DNA from: Pseudomonas huaxiensis
GTDB taxonomy: Bacteria; Pseudomonadota; Gammaproteobacteria; Pseudomonadales; Pseudomonadaceae
DNA: 64,000 nt
Direction: 5' to 3'
Assembly (NCBI RefSeq): GCF_003231275.1
Contig: NZ_QKVL01000006.1
Coordinates: forward strand, 203,230-267,229
Shown piece after piece: positions 48,240 through 57,131 of this stretch. The notes under the pieces are model-generated. The model saw nothing but the letters and a program-made list of their open reading frames with translations. It was not told the DNA's origin and did not search any database. Positions within the stretch are counted from its first letter, which is position 1; each line of letters starts with the position of its first letter. The translations under genes were made by a program, and so were the position numbers.

Positions 48240-49457
48240 ATGGCTGTTGGTCTTGGTCCTTTGCCAACGTTGCACCCGGTCCCCGGTTTCGAACTCGGTA
48301 TCGCCTCGGCGGGCATCAAGCGTCCTGGGCGCAAGGATGTGGTAGTGATGCGCTGTGCCGAAGGCTCCAGCGTCGCGGGCGTTTTCACCCTGAACGCGTT
48401 CTGCGCTGCGCCGGTGATTCTGGCCAAACAGCGCGTGCAAGGCAGCGTACGCTACCTGCTGACCAACACCGGTAACGCCAACGCCGGTACCGGCGCACCA
48501 GGCCTGGCCGCTGCCGAGCGCACCTGCGCCAAGCTGGCCGAGCTGACAGGCGTTGATGCCAGCGCCGTGCTGCCGTTCTCCACCGGCGTGATCGGTGAGC
48601 CGCTGCCGGTCGAGAAGATCGAAGGCGCGCTGCAGGCCGCCCTGGACAACCTGTCCGAAAACCACTGGGCTGAAGCCGCCACCGGCATCATGACCACCGA
48701 CACCCTGCCCAAGGGCGCCAGCCGCCAGTTCCAGCACGAGGGTGTGACCATCACCGTGACCGGCATCAGCAAAGGCGCCGGGATGATCCGTCCGAACATG
48801 GCCACCATGCTCGGCTACATCGCCACCGACGCCAAAGTCGCGCCGGCGGTACTGAAAGACCTGATGCTGGACGGCGCCAACAAGTCGTTCAACCGCATCA
48901 CCATCGATGGCGACACCTCGACCAACGACTGCTGCATGCTGATCGCCACTGGCAAGGCCGATGTCGCCGAAGTCACTGAAGCCAGCGGCCCGCTGTTCGA
49001 CGCGCTGAAAAAGGCCGTGTTCGAAGTCTGCATGGAAGTGGCCCAGGCCATCGTCCGTGACGGCGAAGGTGCGACCAAGTTCGTGACCGTGGAGGTCAAC
49101 GGTGGTGGCAATCATCAGGAATGCCTGGACGTCGGCTACGCCGTTGCCCACTCGCCGCTGATCAAGACCGCGCTGTTCGCCTCCGACCCGAACTGGGGCC
49201 GCATCCTCGCGGCCGTTGGTCGTGCCGGCGTGCCGAACCTCGACGTCAGCCTGATCGACGTGTACCTGGGCAGCGTCTGCATCGCCAGCAAAGGCGGCCG
49301 CAGCGCGACCTACACCGAAGACCAGGGTGCCGCAGTCATGGCTCAGGAAGAGATCACCATCCGCATCGAACTGGGCCGTGGTGATTGCAGTGAAACCATC
49401 TGGACCACCGACCTTTCTCACGAGTACGTGAAGATCAACGCCGAATACCGGACCTGA
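48240..49457 (+). CDS. argJ: Bifunctional ornithine acetyltransferase / N-acetylglutamate synthase
   Basis: Arginine biosynthesis enzyme of 405 aa that recycles the acetyl group from N-acetylornithine to glutamate. It is made as a proenzyme and cuts itself at the Ala-Thr bond of NMATMLGY, giving alpha and beta chains with Thr as nucleophile. The ATG at 48240 follows TAGGAG. The upstream frame to 48180 is rejected. Confidence 0.96.
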   Translation: MAVGLGPLPTLHPVPGFELGIASAGIKRPGRKDVVVMRCAEGSSVAGVFTLNAFCAAPVILAKQRVQGSVRYLLTNTGNANAGTGAPGLAAAERTCAKLAELTGVDASAVLPFSTGVIGEPLPVEKIEGALQAALDNLSENHWAEAATGIMTTDTLPKGASRQFQHEGVTITVTGISKGAGMIRPNMATMLGYIATDAKVAPAVLKDLMLDGANKSFNRITIDGDTSTNDCCMLIATGKADVAEVTEASGPLFDALKKAVFEVCMEVAQAIVRDGEGATKFVTVEVNGGGNHQECLDVGYAVAHSPLIKTALFASDPNWGRILAAVGRAGVPNLDVSLIDVYLGSVCIASKGGRSATYTEDQGAAVMAQEEITIRIELGRGDCSETIWTTDLSHEYVKINAEYRT

Positions 49458-49471
49458 TCGAAGACGCGTCT

Positions 49472-49506
49472 CCGGCAAGCCCGCCAACCGCGGGCGGGCT
49501 TGCCGG
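49472..49506 (+). terminator. GC-rich hairpin after argJ
   Basis: A perfect 14-bp stem pairs CCGGCAAGCCCGCC (49472-49485) with 49493-49506 around a 7-base loop. There is no T-run, so it may stabilise the 3' end or pause polymerase rather than terminate on its own. Confidence 0.6.
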
Positions 49507-49551
49507 TTCGGGTTATGTACCCAAGTGTGGATTTCTGGCGGAGAGTGAACG

Positions 49552-50496
49552 TTGAAACGAATTCATGTAGCAGCCGCGGTCATCCGCGGTGCTGACGGGC
49601 AAATCCTCATCGCTCGTCGCGACAAGACCCAGCACCAAGGCGGTCTCTGGGAGTTCCCCGGGGGCAAGGTTGAAGACGGCGAAACCGTGGACGCGGCCTT
49701 GGCGCGCGAACTGCGCGAAGAGCTGGGCATCGAAGTGACCGCGGCGCGGCCACTGATCAAGATCAAGCATGACTACCCGGATAAGCAGATTTTGCTGGAT
49801 GTCTGGGACGTCAGCGGTTTCACGGGTGAACCCCATGGCGCCGAAGGCCAGCCGCTGGCCTGGGTGTCACCGAGGGACCTGGCGCAGTACGAATTCCCCG
49901 AGGCCAACCGGCCTATCGTCGCCGCCGCGCGTTTGCCTGGCGAGTACCTGATCACGCCGGATGACCTGGAAGTCCCGCAGATGCTGCGCGGCATCCAGAA
50001 GGCCATCGCCGGCGGGATCAAGCTGGTGCAACTGCGTGCGCCGAACATGTACGACCCCAAATACCGCGATGTGGCGGTGGATGCGGCCGGACTCTGTGCG
50101 GGCAAGGCGCAACTGATGCTCAAGGGACCCCTGGAATGGCTGGGCGATTTCCCGTCGGCCGGTTGGCACCTGACCTCCGAGCAACTGCGCAAGTACGCCG
50201 CCAATGGCCGTCCGTTCCCCAAGGAGCGCTGGCTGGCTGCGTCCTGCCATAACGCCGAAGAACTGGCCCTGGCTGAGCAGATGGGCGTGGATTTCGTAAC
50301 CTTGTCACCGGTGCAGGCCACCCAGACTCATCCTGAGGCACAGCCATTGGGTTGGGATGCGGCACAGCAACTGATCGAAGGCTTCAACCGGCCGGTGTTC
50401 CTGCTGGGCGGCGTGGGCGCCGCCGAGCGCGAGCGCGCCTGGCGGATTGGCGCGCAAGGCGTGGCCGGGATCCGGGCTTTCTGGCCCGAGGTCTGA
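49552..50496 (+). CDS. mutT: Nudix hydrolase (MutT type) fused to a ThiE-like domain
   Basis: Two-domain protein of 314 aa. Residues 1-130 are a MutT-like Nudix hydrolase with the full Nudix box GKVEDGETVDAALARELREELGIEV (about 38-62; E-x-x-E-E core intact), expected to sanitise 8-oxo-dGTP. Residues about 140-314 resemble thiamine-phosphate synthase (IKLVQLRAPNM, SPVQATQTHPEAQPLGW, VFLLGGVG), but catalytic residues look altered. This fusion is known in pseudomonads and some other gamma-proteobacteria. The start is TTG at 49552 with GGAGAG upstream. The role of the second domain is unknown. Confidence 0.9.
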   Translation: MKRIHVAAAVIRGADGQILIARRDKTQHQGGLWEFPGGKVEDGETVDAALARELREELGIEVTAARPLIKIKHDYPDKQILLDVWDVSGFTGEPHGAEGQPLAWVSPRDLAQYEFPEANRPIVAAARLPGEYLITPDDLEVPQMLRGIQKAIAGGIKLVQLRAPNMYDPKYRDVAVDAAGLCAGKAQLMLKGPLEWLGDFPSAGWHLTSEQLRKYAANGRPFPKERWLAASCHNAEELALAEQMGVDFVTLSPVQATQTHPEAQPLGWDAAQQLIEGFNRPVFLLGGVGAAERERAWRIGAQGVAGIRAFWPEV

Positions 50497-50508
50497 GTCG
50501 AATCCAGT

Positions 50509-50584
50509 GGGGCTGCTTTGCAGCCCTTCGCGACGGTCCGGTGTCCCGGCAATCGGTGCAATCGTAGGCGCGAGCTTGCTCGCG
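50509..50584. repeat. Degenerate REP-like element between convergent genes
   Basis: GGGCTGC-TTT-GCAGCCC hairpin at 50510-50526, followed by TTCGCG, and the palindrome CGCGAG-CTTG-CTCGCG at 50569-50584. The same two modules make up the REP pair at 4129-4233, so these belong to one repeat family; here the middle part has diverged. It lies between the Nudix gene and the minus-strand adenosyltransferase gene. Confidence 0.7.
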
Positions 50585-50596
50585 GTGTGGCCTGGC

Positions 50597-51157
50597 TCAG
50601 GGTTTCGCCGAGGCCTGCCACAGCACTTCGCCGATACCCTGGCGCCGCCCGATCAGACGTGCCGCGACGAACAGCAGGTCGGATAACCGATTGATGTAAG
50701 CCAGCCCGACACCCGCCAGCGGCTCTATCGCGTTGAGCTGCTGGCAGCGCCGCTCGGCGCTACGAGCCAGACTACGGCAGACATGGGCCTGGGCCACTAG
50801 CGCCGAACCGCCGGGCAGGATGAAGTTTTCCAGCGGGCCCAGCTCTTCGTTCCAGCGGTCAATGGCCGCTTCCAGCCGTTCCACTTCAATGGCGTTCAGC
50901 GCCTGGTAGCTGGGCATCGCCAATTCGCCGCCAAGGTCGAACAAGCGATGCTGACACGGTGCCAGCACCTCGATCACTTCTTCCAGTCCCTGTTCCGCCA
51001 GACCGGCCAGCAGCAGCCCCAGTTGACTGTTCAGCGTATCGACTTCGCCGATGGCTTCGATGCGCGGGTGGTCCTTGGGCACGCGTCGGCCGTCACCGAG
51101 GCCGGTTTCGCCCTTGTCGCCAGTGCGGGTGTAGATCTTCGACAGGCGAAAGCCCAT
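50597..51157 (-). CDS. Cob(I)alamin adenosyltransferase, PduO type
   Basis: ATP:cobalamin adenosyltransferase of 186 aa, PduO/MMAB family. The ATP-binding N-terminus KIYTRTGDKGETGLGDGRRV and the central LPGGSALVAQAHVCRSLARSAERR are diagnostic. It makes adenosylcobalamin for B12-dependent enzymes. It lies four bases downstream of the sensor kinase gene, so both may share a transcript. No other cobalamin gene is in the window. Confidence 0.92.
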   Translation of the reverse strand: MGFRLSKIYTRTGDKGETGLGDGRRVPKDHPRIEAIGEVDTLNSQLGLLLAGLAEQGLEEVIEVLAPCQHRLFDLGGELAMPSYQALNAIEVERLEAAIDRWNEELGPLENFILPGGSALVAQAHVCRSLARSAERRCQQLNAIEPLAGVGLAYINRLSDLLFVAARLIGRRQGIGEVLWQASAKP

Positions 51158-51160
51158 GGT

Positions 51161-53197
51161 TCATGACTCCAGTTTGTTGGGCGCCGGAAGCGGCGCGAGG
51201 CTGGCGGCCAGCGGCAGGCGCAGGGTGAAGCAGGTGCCTTGGCCCGGCGCCGACTGCACTTCCATCTGGCCCTTGTGGTTGTTGGTGATGATGAAATATG
51301 ACACCGACAGGCCGAGGCCTGTGCCCTGGCCGATTTCCTTGGTGGTGAAGAACGGTTCGAAGGTGCGTTTGCGCACGGCTTCGGGCATGCCGACGCCGTT
51401 GTCCTCGACCTGGATTTCCGCCCATGGCGGGTTGAGTCGGGTACGCAGGGTAATCCGTCCGGGCTCGCGGTCGTCTTCGCGCAGGTGAATGGCCTGGGCA
51501 GCGTTTTTCAGCAGGTTGAGCAGCACCTGTTCCAGTTCGTTGGCGGTGCCGGCCACCGGACCGAGCTCGGGGTCGAACTGGCGGACGATAGCCTGGCCCT
51601 TGAAGTCGAAGCCGATGGTCAGGTCGAAGTCGTTCCCGGCGATCTCCACGGCCTGGTCGATCAAGGCCGGCAGGTCGCAGGGCGCCATTTGGCGGTTGCT
51701 GCGCCGACTGAAGCTGAGCATGTGGGTGACGATCTTCGCCGCGCGGGCACCGGCCTGCTGGATGCCATCAAGCAGTTGCGGTACCTGGCGACCTTCCAGG
51801 TAGCGGTTGACGGTGGCCAGGTCAATGCCGGTCTCGTTGGCCTGTTCGAGGTTCTTCGGCAGTTCCGGGGACAGGCGCCGGCGAATGTTCTGCACGTTGT
51901 GCAGGATGGCGCCCAACGGGTTGTTGATTTCGTGGGCCATGCCCGCCGCGAGGCCGCCGACCGAAAGCATTTTTTCCGACTGCACCATCATTTCTTCCAG
52001 TGACAGGCGCTGGGTGATGTCGTCGATACGGATCACCACACCACGACCGCCGCCGCCCATCAGCGGATAGAAGGTCAGGGCGTAGTGGCGGGCGTCGTCG
52101 TCTTTGGTCCAGGTCACACGCTCGATCTTCGCCACCCGGTGCTTCTCGACGCTCTCATTGAGCTGCGGCAGGAACGGCTTGAGCGGTTCGAAGGCGAGGA
52201 AGATCGGCTGGTTCAGGGCTTCGTCCAGCGGCGTCCCGGAAAGGGCGCTGGCCTCCTGGTTCCATTGAGTGACGTAGAGCTGTTCATCGAGGGCGATCAG
52301 CGCTGAGGGCATGGAGTCGATGATGCTGTTGAGGTAGTTCTGGAAACCGGTGAGCTTGCGTTCGATCTTGCTGCGCACCTGGACTTCCAGTTCCAGCTTG
52401 CGGTTGGTGTGACGGGTTTCCTCGGCGAGCCCCTGGGCCTGGTCGAAGGCATGCTGGAACTCGTCGCGCGCGCGCTTGAGCTGCTGCTCGCGTGCTTCGA
52501 TGCGCGACAACATGGTGTTGAACGCTTCGGCCAGGCTGCCGATTTCATCATGGTTGCCAGGGCTGGCGCGCAGGGCGTAGTTCTCTTCCCGGGTCACCTG
52601 GCGCGAGAGTTGTTCGAGTTGGTAGATCGGCTGTGTGATCAGGCGCTTGATCTGCCGGGCGATGATCATCCACAGCAGCACGCTGAATACGAGGATGCCC
52701 AGGCTGGCGGTGAGTGTTCCGGTGTAGAAGGCCATCGGCAGTTCGCTGCTGGCCACCAGCAACAAATGCCCCGGCGGGCTGCCGGGGCGGCCCAGGCTGA
52801 CCAGTTGGGTGCTGCGGAATTCAGTCAGGCGCCAGCTTTCGATGTTGCGGTAGCGCTTGGGCAGGGCGATTGGCTCGCCGTGCTGCAACTGCGCTAGCAG
52901 CTTGCCATCGGAGCCGTAGAGGGCGGCGGCGCGCAGCGGCGAGTAGGTGTCGAGTTCCTGCAGCAGTTTGTTGGCGGCTTCGGGAGAGTCGGTGGCCTGC
53001 TGGGCGATCTGTGGAGTGGAGACCAGGCGGCCGATTGTTTGCAGGGCCTGTGGCGCCATGGCTTCCTGGGAGATCCAGTAGGCGGCGCTGATAAAGGTCA
53101 GGTTGGCCACCAGCAGGATGGTGATCAGCAGCACCAGCAGGGCGGCCAGCAATTTCTGGCCGACCGGCAGGTTTTCCAGGCGTTCGCGCAAGGGCAT
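51161..53197 (-). CDS. Orphan sensor histidine kinase (HAMP-PAS-HisKA-HATPase)
   Basis: Membrane histidine kinase of 678 aa. Domains in order: membrane helix (about 17-38), periplasmic sensor (about 40-155), second helix (about 160-180), HAMP (about 182-235), coiled coil, PAS (about 290-395), phospho-acceptor domain with H422 in GMAHEINNPLGAIL, and HATPase with LGLSVSYFII near the C-terminus. No response regulator gene lies next to it, so it must signal to a distant partner. It corresponds by position to PA4398 of P. aeruginosa, a kinase that I remember being tied to swarming. Confidence 0.88.
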   Translation of the reverse strand: MPLRERLENLPVGQKLLAALLVLLITILLVANLTFISAAYWISQEAMAPQALQTIGRLVSTPQIAQQATDSPEAANKLLQELDTYSPLRAAALYGSDGKLLAQLQHGEPIALPKRYRNIESWRLTEFRSTQLVSLGRPGSPPGHLLLVASSELPMAFYTGTLTASLGILVFSVLLWMIIARQIKRLITQPIYQLEQLSRQVTREENYALRASPGNHDEIGSLAEAFNTMLSRIEAREQQLKRARDEFQHAFDQAQGLAEETRHTNRKLELEVQVRSKIERKLTGFQNYLNSIIDSMPSALIALDEQLYVTQWNQEASALSGTPLDEALNQPIFLAFEPLKPFLPQLNESVEKHRVAKIERVTWTKDDDARHYALTFYPLMGGGGRGVVIRIDDITQRLSLEEMMVQSEKMLSVGGLAAGMAHEINNPLGAILHNVQNIRRRLSPELPKNLEQANETGIDLATVNRYLEGRQVPQLLDGIQQAGARAAKIVTHMLSFSRRSNRQMAPCDLPALIDQAVEIAGNDFDLTIGFDFKGQAIVRQFDPELGPVAGTANELEQVLLNLLKNAAQAIHLREDDREPGRITLRTRLNPPWAEIQVEDNGVGMPEAVRKRTFEPFFTTKEIGQGTGLGLSVSYFIITNNHKGQMEVQSAPGQGTCFTLRLPLAASLAPLPAPNKLES

Positions 53198-53243
53198 GGG
53201 GAAGGCGTGGTCCTGTGGTGGGAAGGGCAGGGTAACGCTGCCC

Positions 53244-54203
<960 letters not shown>

Positions 54204-54274
54204 TCAAACCCGGTGCGCTCCATCGCGCTCCTCTCACAGGGGCGCCAGCGCGCCTTTATTTTTTGGAGAAAGAT

Positions 54275-54760
54275 ATGCCGTCGTTCGACGTGGTATCGGA
54301 ACTGGACAAGCACGAAGTCACCAACGCCGTGGAAAACGCCGTCAAGGAACTGGATCGCCGCTACGACCTCAAGGGCAAGGGCAGCTTCGAGTTCAAGGAA
54401 AAGGACCAGACCGTCACCCTGACCGCCGAAGCCGAGTTCCAGCTCGAGGCAATGGTCGAAATCCTGCGCATGGCCCTGGTCAAGCGCAAGATCGACGTGC
54501 AATGCCTGGAAATCAAGGACCTCTACGCGTCGGGCAAGGTGACCAAGCAGGACGCGGTGTTCAAAGAGGGCATCGATAAAGAACTGGCGAAGAAGATCGT
54601 TGCTCATATCAAGGACGCCAAGCTCAAGGTCCAGGCCGCCATCCAGGGCGAGCAGATCCGCGTGACCGGCAAGAAGCGCGACGACCTGCAGGAAGCCATC
54701 GCGGCCCTGCGCGCCAAAGAGTTCGGCATGCCGCTGCAGTTCAACAATTTCCGCGACTGA
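54275..54760 (+). CDS. yajQ: YajQ family nucleotide-binding protein
   Basis: Protein of 161 aa with two RNP-like domains. It begins [20 protein letters not shown], the YajQ signature, and has [20 protein letters not shown]. Relatives bind c-di-GMP (Xanthomonas, P. aeruginosa) or nucleic acid. The ATG at 54275 follows GGAGAAAG; the frame extends only 12 bases further. Confidence 0.94.
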   Translation: MPSFDVVSELDKHEVTNAVENAVKELDRRYDLKGKGSFEFKEKDQTVTLTAEAEFQLEAMVEILRMALVKRKIDVQCLEIKDLYASGKVTKQDAVFKEGIDKELAKKIVAHIKDAKLKVQAAIQGEQIRVTGKKRDDLQEAIAALRAKEFGMPLQFNNFRD

Positions 54761-54871
54761 CAGCCTGCTTGCGGGAACCTTGGCATTTTGATGGCGTCCG
54801 AGGTTCCTGTAGCGCTGAAACGTTTGCGGCGCGATATTTTCAGATTTTTGCCGCACGGCTAGGAGAAAAGA

Positions 54872-55717
54872 ATGGATTTGAACGCTGAGGTCGATCAACT
54901 GGTCAGGACTTCGCAAACCTGGGTCCCGTTGATCATGGAATATGGCAGCCGTTTGCTGCTGGCGTTGATCACTTTGGCGGTGGGCTGGTGGCTGATCAAC
55001 AAGCTGACCGCGAAGCTGGGCCGCCTGGTGGCGATTCGCAATGGTGACCTGGCGCTGCAAGGCTTCATCAGCACCCTGGCCAACATCATCCTCAAGGTGC
55101 TGCTGTTCATCAGCGTTGCCTCGATGATCGGCGTTGAGACCACGTCTTTCGTAGCCGCGATCGGCGCCGCCGGCCTGGCTATTGGCCTGGCCCTGCAAGG
55201 CAGCCTGGCGAACTTCGCCGGCGGCGTGCTGATTCTGCTGTTCCGTCCGTTCCGCCTGGGCGACTGGATCGAGGCGCAGGGTGTCAGCGGAACCGTCGAC
55301 AGCATCCAGATCTTCCACACCGTGCTGCGTACTGGCGACAACAAGACAGTGATCGTGCCCAACGGCAATCTGTCCAACGGCATCATCACCAACTACAACC
55401 GCCAGCCGACCCGCAAGGTGGTGTTCGATGTCGGCGTCGACTACGAAGCGGACCTGCAAAAGGCCCGCAACGTCCTGCTCGACCTGGCCAAGAGTGACCC
55501 GCGGGTGCATGCGGATCCGGCGCCGCAAGCGGTGGTCGCGACCCTCGGCGAAAGCTCCATCACCATTTCCCTGCGTATCTGGGTCAACACTGGCGACTAT
55601 TGGGATGTGATGTTCATGCTCAACGAGCGTGCGCGTGATCGTCTGAAAAGCGAGGGCATCGAGGTTCCCTTTCCGCAGCGCATGATCCGTGTGGTGCAGG
55701 AAACCGCAACACAGTAA
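54872..55717 (+). CDS. mscS: Small-conductance mechanosensitive channel MscS
   Basis: Inner-membrane emergency valve of 281 aa. It has three N-terminal helices; the pore helix TM3 shows the glycine-alanine pattern IGAAGLAIGLALQGSLANFAGG. A cytoplasmic cage follows, with NKTVIVPNGNLSNGIITNY. It is the size of E. coli MscS (286 aa). Ribosome site AGGAGA precedes the ATG at 54872. Confidence 0.93.
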   Translation: MDLNAEVDQLVRTSQTWVPLIMEYGSRLLLALITLAVGWWLINKLTAKLGRLVAIRNGDLALQGFISTLANIILKVLLFISVASMIGVETTSFVAAIGAAGLAIGLALQGSLANFAGGVLILLFRPFRLGDWIEAQGVSGTVDSIQIFHTVLRTGDNKTVIVPNGNLSNGIITNYNRQPTRKVVFDVGVDYEADLQKARNVLLDLAKSDPRVHADPAPQAVVATLGESSITISLRIWVNTGDYWDVMFMLNERARDRLKSEGIEVPFPQRMIRVVQETATQ

Positions 55718-55733
55718 GCACAGCCGCTGCAGC

Positions 55734-55774
55734 CATCGCCGGCACATGCCTCCCCGGGGCATGTGCCGGCGATG
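55734..55774 (+). terminator. Strong hairpin after mscS
   Basis: A perfect 17-bp inverted repeat pairs 55734-55750 (CATCGCCGGCACATGCC) with 55758-55774 around TCCCCGG. Only a weak T-rich tail (TCGTTTGTG) follows. It probably ends the mscS transcript. Confidence 0.65.
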
Positions 55775-55875
55775 TCGTTTGTGGCCGGGTATTACACTTC
55801 TTCACCTCTTCTCGCTACCGGCGCCCGGGCTTTTCTGGCATACAGGCCGGTCTGATATCCAATGCTGGCCGAATC

Positions 55876-57120
55876 ATGACACCGCTTCTCAAGATCACCC
55901 CGTTCAGGGCCTTCTGCTTCGCCATGACCCTGGCGCTGTTCGAACTCCTCACCTACCTCGCCAGTGACGTGGTGATGCCCGCCATGCCGCAGGTGGTGAC
56001 AGACCTGCAGGCCAGCCCCGAATTCATCCCCCATGCGCTGAACCTGTACCTGCTTGGCGGCGTACTGTTGCAATGGCTGATCGGCCCGCTGGCCGACCGC
56101 TATGGCCGGCGTCCGTTGCTGTTGGGCGGTTGCGCGTTCTTCTGCCTCGCGTGCCTGGCGACCTTCTGGGTCGACGGTATCGAAGTGTTCAACCTGCTGC
56201 GCCTGTTGCAAGGCATTGGCCTGGGCTTTGTGGTCACCGTCAGCTATCCGGCCTTGAACGAAGCATTCAGTGAAGCCGACGCGGTGCGGATGATGGCCTT
56301 GCTGGCGAACATCGCCCTGTTGTCGCCGTTGCTGGGGCCGTTGGTGGGCACGCTGATGCTGGAGTGGGTGTCCTGGCGCTGGCTGTTCGTGCTGTTTGGT
56401 GGCGCTGCCGTGCTGGCCTGGCTCGCCCTGTACCGCTTCATGCCGGAAACTCTGGGGGTGGAGCGCCGCGACGGCACCCGCCTGGAATTCCAGCCCATTC
56501 AGCTGTTGCCGCTCCTGGCCGGCTATGGCCAGTTGCTCGGTAACCGGCGCTTCGTTGCCGGCAGTGCGGCGCTGGGCTTGATCGGCCTGCCACTGATTGG
56601 CTGGATCGGCTTGTCGCCGGTGTTGTTGATCCACGACGAAGGCCTCAGCACGATGCAGTACGCGCTGTGGCAACTGCCGGTGTTCGGCGGGCTGATCCTC
56701 GGCAACCTGATCATCAACCGGGTCGCCGATCGCTACCCGCTGACCACTCTGGTGCGTGGCGCGCTGTGGCCGTTCCTGACGGGACTGCTGGCGGCGGTGC
56801 TGGCGACCTGGATTTATCCAAGCGTGCCGAGCCTGGTGGTCGGGTTGTCCCTCTACGCGTTGGGACTTGGCGTGGCCAATGCGGTGCTGTACCGCATGAC
56901 CCTGTTCAGCAGCGAGCAAAGCAAGGGACTGGTGTCGGCCATGCTGGGGATGATCACCATCGCTCTGCTCGGCTTCGGCGGGGCGTTGATGGCGATGCTC
57001 GGGGCCGGTGCCGGCCTGCTGGCATTCGCCCTGGCAGCGGGGCTGTCAGGGGTGCTGGCGCTGTGGCCATTGTGGGTGGTGCTGAGGGACGGACGCGGGA
57101 CGCTGGCGGTGCAGCCCTGA
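55876..57120 (+). CDS. MFS drug/H+ antiporter, MdfA-like
   Basis: Major facilitator protein of 414 aa with twelve predicted helices (DHA1 family). MFS motif A is GPLADRYGRRPLLLGG between helices 2 and 3. The first helix has FELLTYLASDVVMPAMP, which places acidic residues like the E26 and D34 that bind cations in E. coli MdfA. Multidrug efflux is a reasonable inference, substrate unknown. It lies between mscS and ampG, where P. aeruginosa as I remember has no gene, so it may be a lineage addition. Confidence 0.85.
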   Translation: MTPLLKITPFRAFCFAMTLALFELLTYLASDVVMPAMPQVVTDLQASPEFIPHALNLYLLGGVLLQWLIGPLADRYGRRPLLLGGCAFFCLACLATFWVDGIEVFNLLRLLQGIGLGFVVTVSYPALNEAFSEADAVRMMALLANIALLSPLLGPLVGTLMLEWVSWRWLFVLFGGAAVLAWLALYRFMPETLGVERRDGTRLEFQPIQLLPLLAGYGQLLGNRRFVAGSAALGLIGLPLIGWIGLSPVLLIHDEGLSTMQYALWQLPVFGGLILGNLIINRVADRYPLTTLVRGALWPFLTGLLAAVLATWIYPSVPSLVVGLSLYALGLGVANAVLYRMTLFSSEQSKGLVSAMLGMITIALLGFGGALMAMLGAGAGLLAFALAAGLSGVLALWPLWVVLRDGRGTLAVQP

Positions 57121-57131
57121 TTCAGGGCTGC
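57111..57131. promoter_or_regulatory. Palindrome spanning both stop codons of the convergent MFS and ampG genes
   Basis: GCAGCCCTGA (57111-57120) is the exact reverse complement of TCAGGGCTGC (57122-57131), with a single T between. The TGA stop of each convergent gene is inside the palindrome, and only one base separates the two frames. It may act as a shared hairpin terminator, although no T-run follows. Confidence 0.55.
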
